Assembly (NCBI GenBank): GCA_023487035.1
Contig: JAMDEN010000101.1
Span: forward strand, 1-33,325
DNA from: Actinomycetota bacterium
GTDB taxonomy: Bacteria; Actinomycetota; Humimicrobiia; Humimicrobiales; Humimicrobiaceae
Direction of reading: 5' to 3'
DNA: 33,325 nucleotides
Below the pieces are notes generated by a model. That model saw only the letters and a program-made list of their open reading frames with translations, was not told the DNA's origin and searched no databases. The position numbers and the translations under genes were made by a program. This document shows, piece after piece, positions 33,203-33,325 of this stretch. Each line of letters begins with the position of its first letter. Position 1 is the stretch's first letter.

Positions 33203-33325
33203 ATGATATCTAGTTTTGAATACATCACTCCAGTAAAGGTTGTTTTTGGACCTGGCAAAATTAAAGAGGCCGGCCAAATATTAAAAAACTATGGAAACAA
33301 TGCACTTATAGTAAGCACAGGGGAT
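33203..33325 (+). CDS. Iron-containing alcohol dehydrogenase, N-terminal fragment (continues past window)
   Basis: The first 41 residues run to the window end. 'YITPVKVVFGPGKIKEAG' (7-24) followed by 'NALIVSTGD' (33-41) is the typical opening of the iron-containing alcohol dehydrogenase family. AAAGGAGA lies about 8 bases before the ATG. It is a second member beside the one at 26168, and is only distantly similar to it in the visible part. Domain content past residue 41 cannot be seen. Confidence 0.82.
   Translation, partial: MISSFEYITPVKVVFGPGKIKEAGQILKNYGNNALIVSTGD

Overview
The window is a very AT-rich stretch of bacterial DNA. Intergenic regions are almost pure A/T. Genes use strong AGGAGG-type ribosome binding sites and are nearly all on the + strand. 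The content is anaerobe-like: an RbsABC-type sugar ABC transporter, iron-dependent alcohol dehydrogenases, a non-pyrrolysine MttB homologue, a group IIC intron and an IS110 element. The lipoprotein linker made of AETT repeats, together with the composition, suggests a low-GC anaerobe (Bacillota, or a subsurface lineage such as Atribacterota or low-GC Actinomycetota). No marker gene is present, so this placement is a weak inference.

Layout. (1) 1-8151: the 3' end of a Gfo/Idh/MocA oxidoreductase, an MttB-family methyltransferase homologue, then a sugar block of fucose-isomerase-like protein, class II ketose-bisphosphate aldolase with a cysteine-bearing tail, FGGY kinase and a TIM-barrel protein. 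The block closes with a hairpin terminator at 8347-8384. (2) 8590-10497: an unknown small membrane protein facing a lone GatC-type PTS IIC-like permease on the minus strand. (3) 11057-17897: a thiamine-dependent 2-oxoacid/acetoin-type dehydrogenase complex in the order E2, zinc ribbon protein, E3, SorC-family regulator, E1 alpha, E1 beta. (4) 18102-25885: an SDR dehydrogenase, a DUF4867 protein and a ribose-type ABC transporter. A group IIC intron sits between the binding-protein gene and the ATPase gene, directly behind a hairpin. (5) 26168-30300: iron alcohol dehydrogenase, aldehyde dehydrogenase and an isopropylmalate/homocitrate-synthase-like enzyme. (6) 30440-31910: an IS110-family element with a candidate bridge RNA. 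(7) 31958-33325: a CtBP-like D-2-hydroxyacid dehydrogenase and the start of a second iron alcohol dehydrogenase.

How the genes may work together (inference). The ABC transporter and possibly the IIC-like permease import a sugar or polyol. The SDR and the isomerase-like protein make a ketose, the kinase phosphorylates it, and the aldolase splits it into a triose phosphate and an aldehyde. The alcohol and aldehyde dehydrogenases then handle the aldehyde. The TPP complex would oxidatively cleave a downstream 2-oxoacid or acyloin. A near-palindrome, TGAAATATATTTCA, lies before the SorC regulator gene (two copies), before E1 alpha, and before the last alcohol dehydrogenase gene. It is the best candidate for the operator that ties these units into one regulon.
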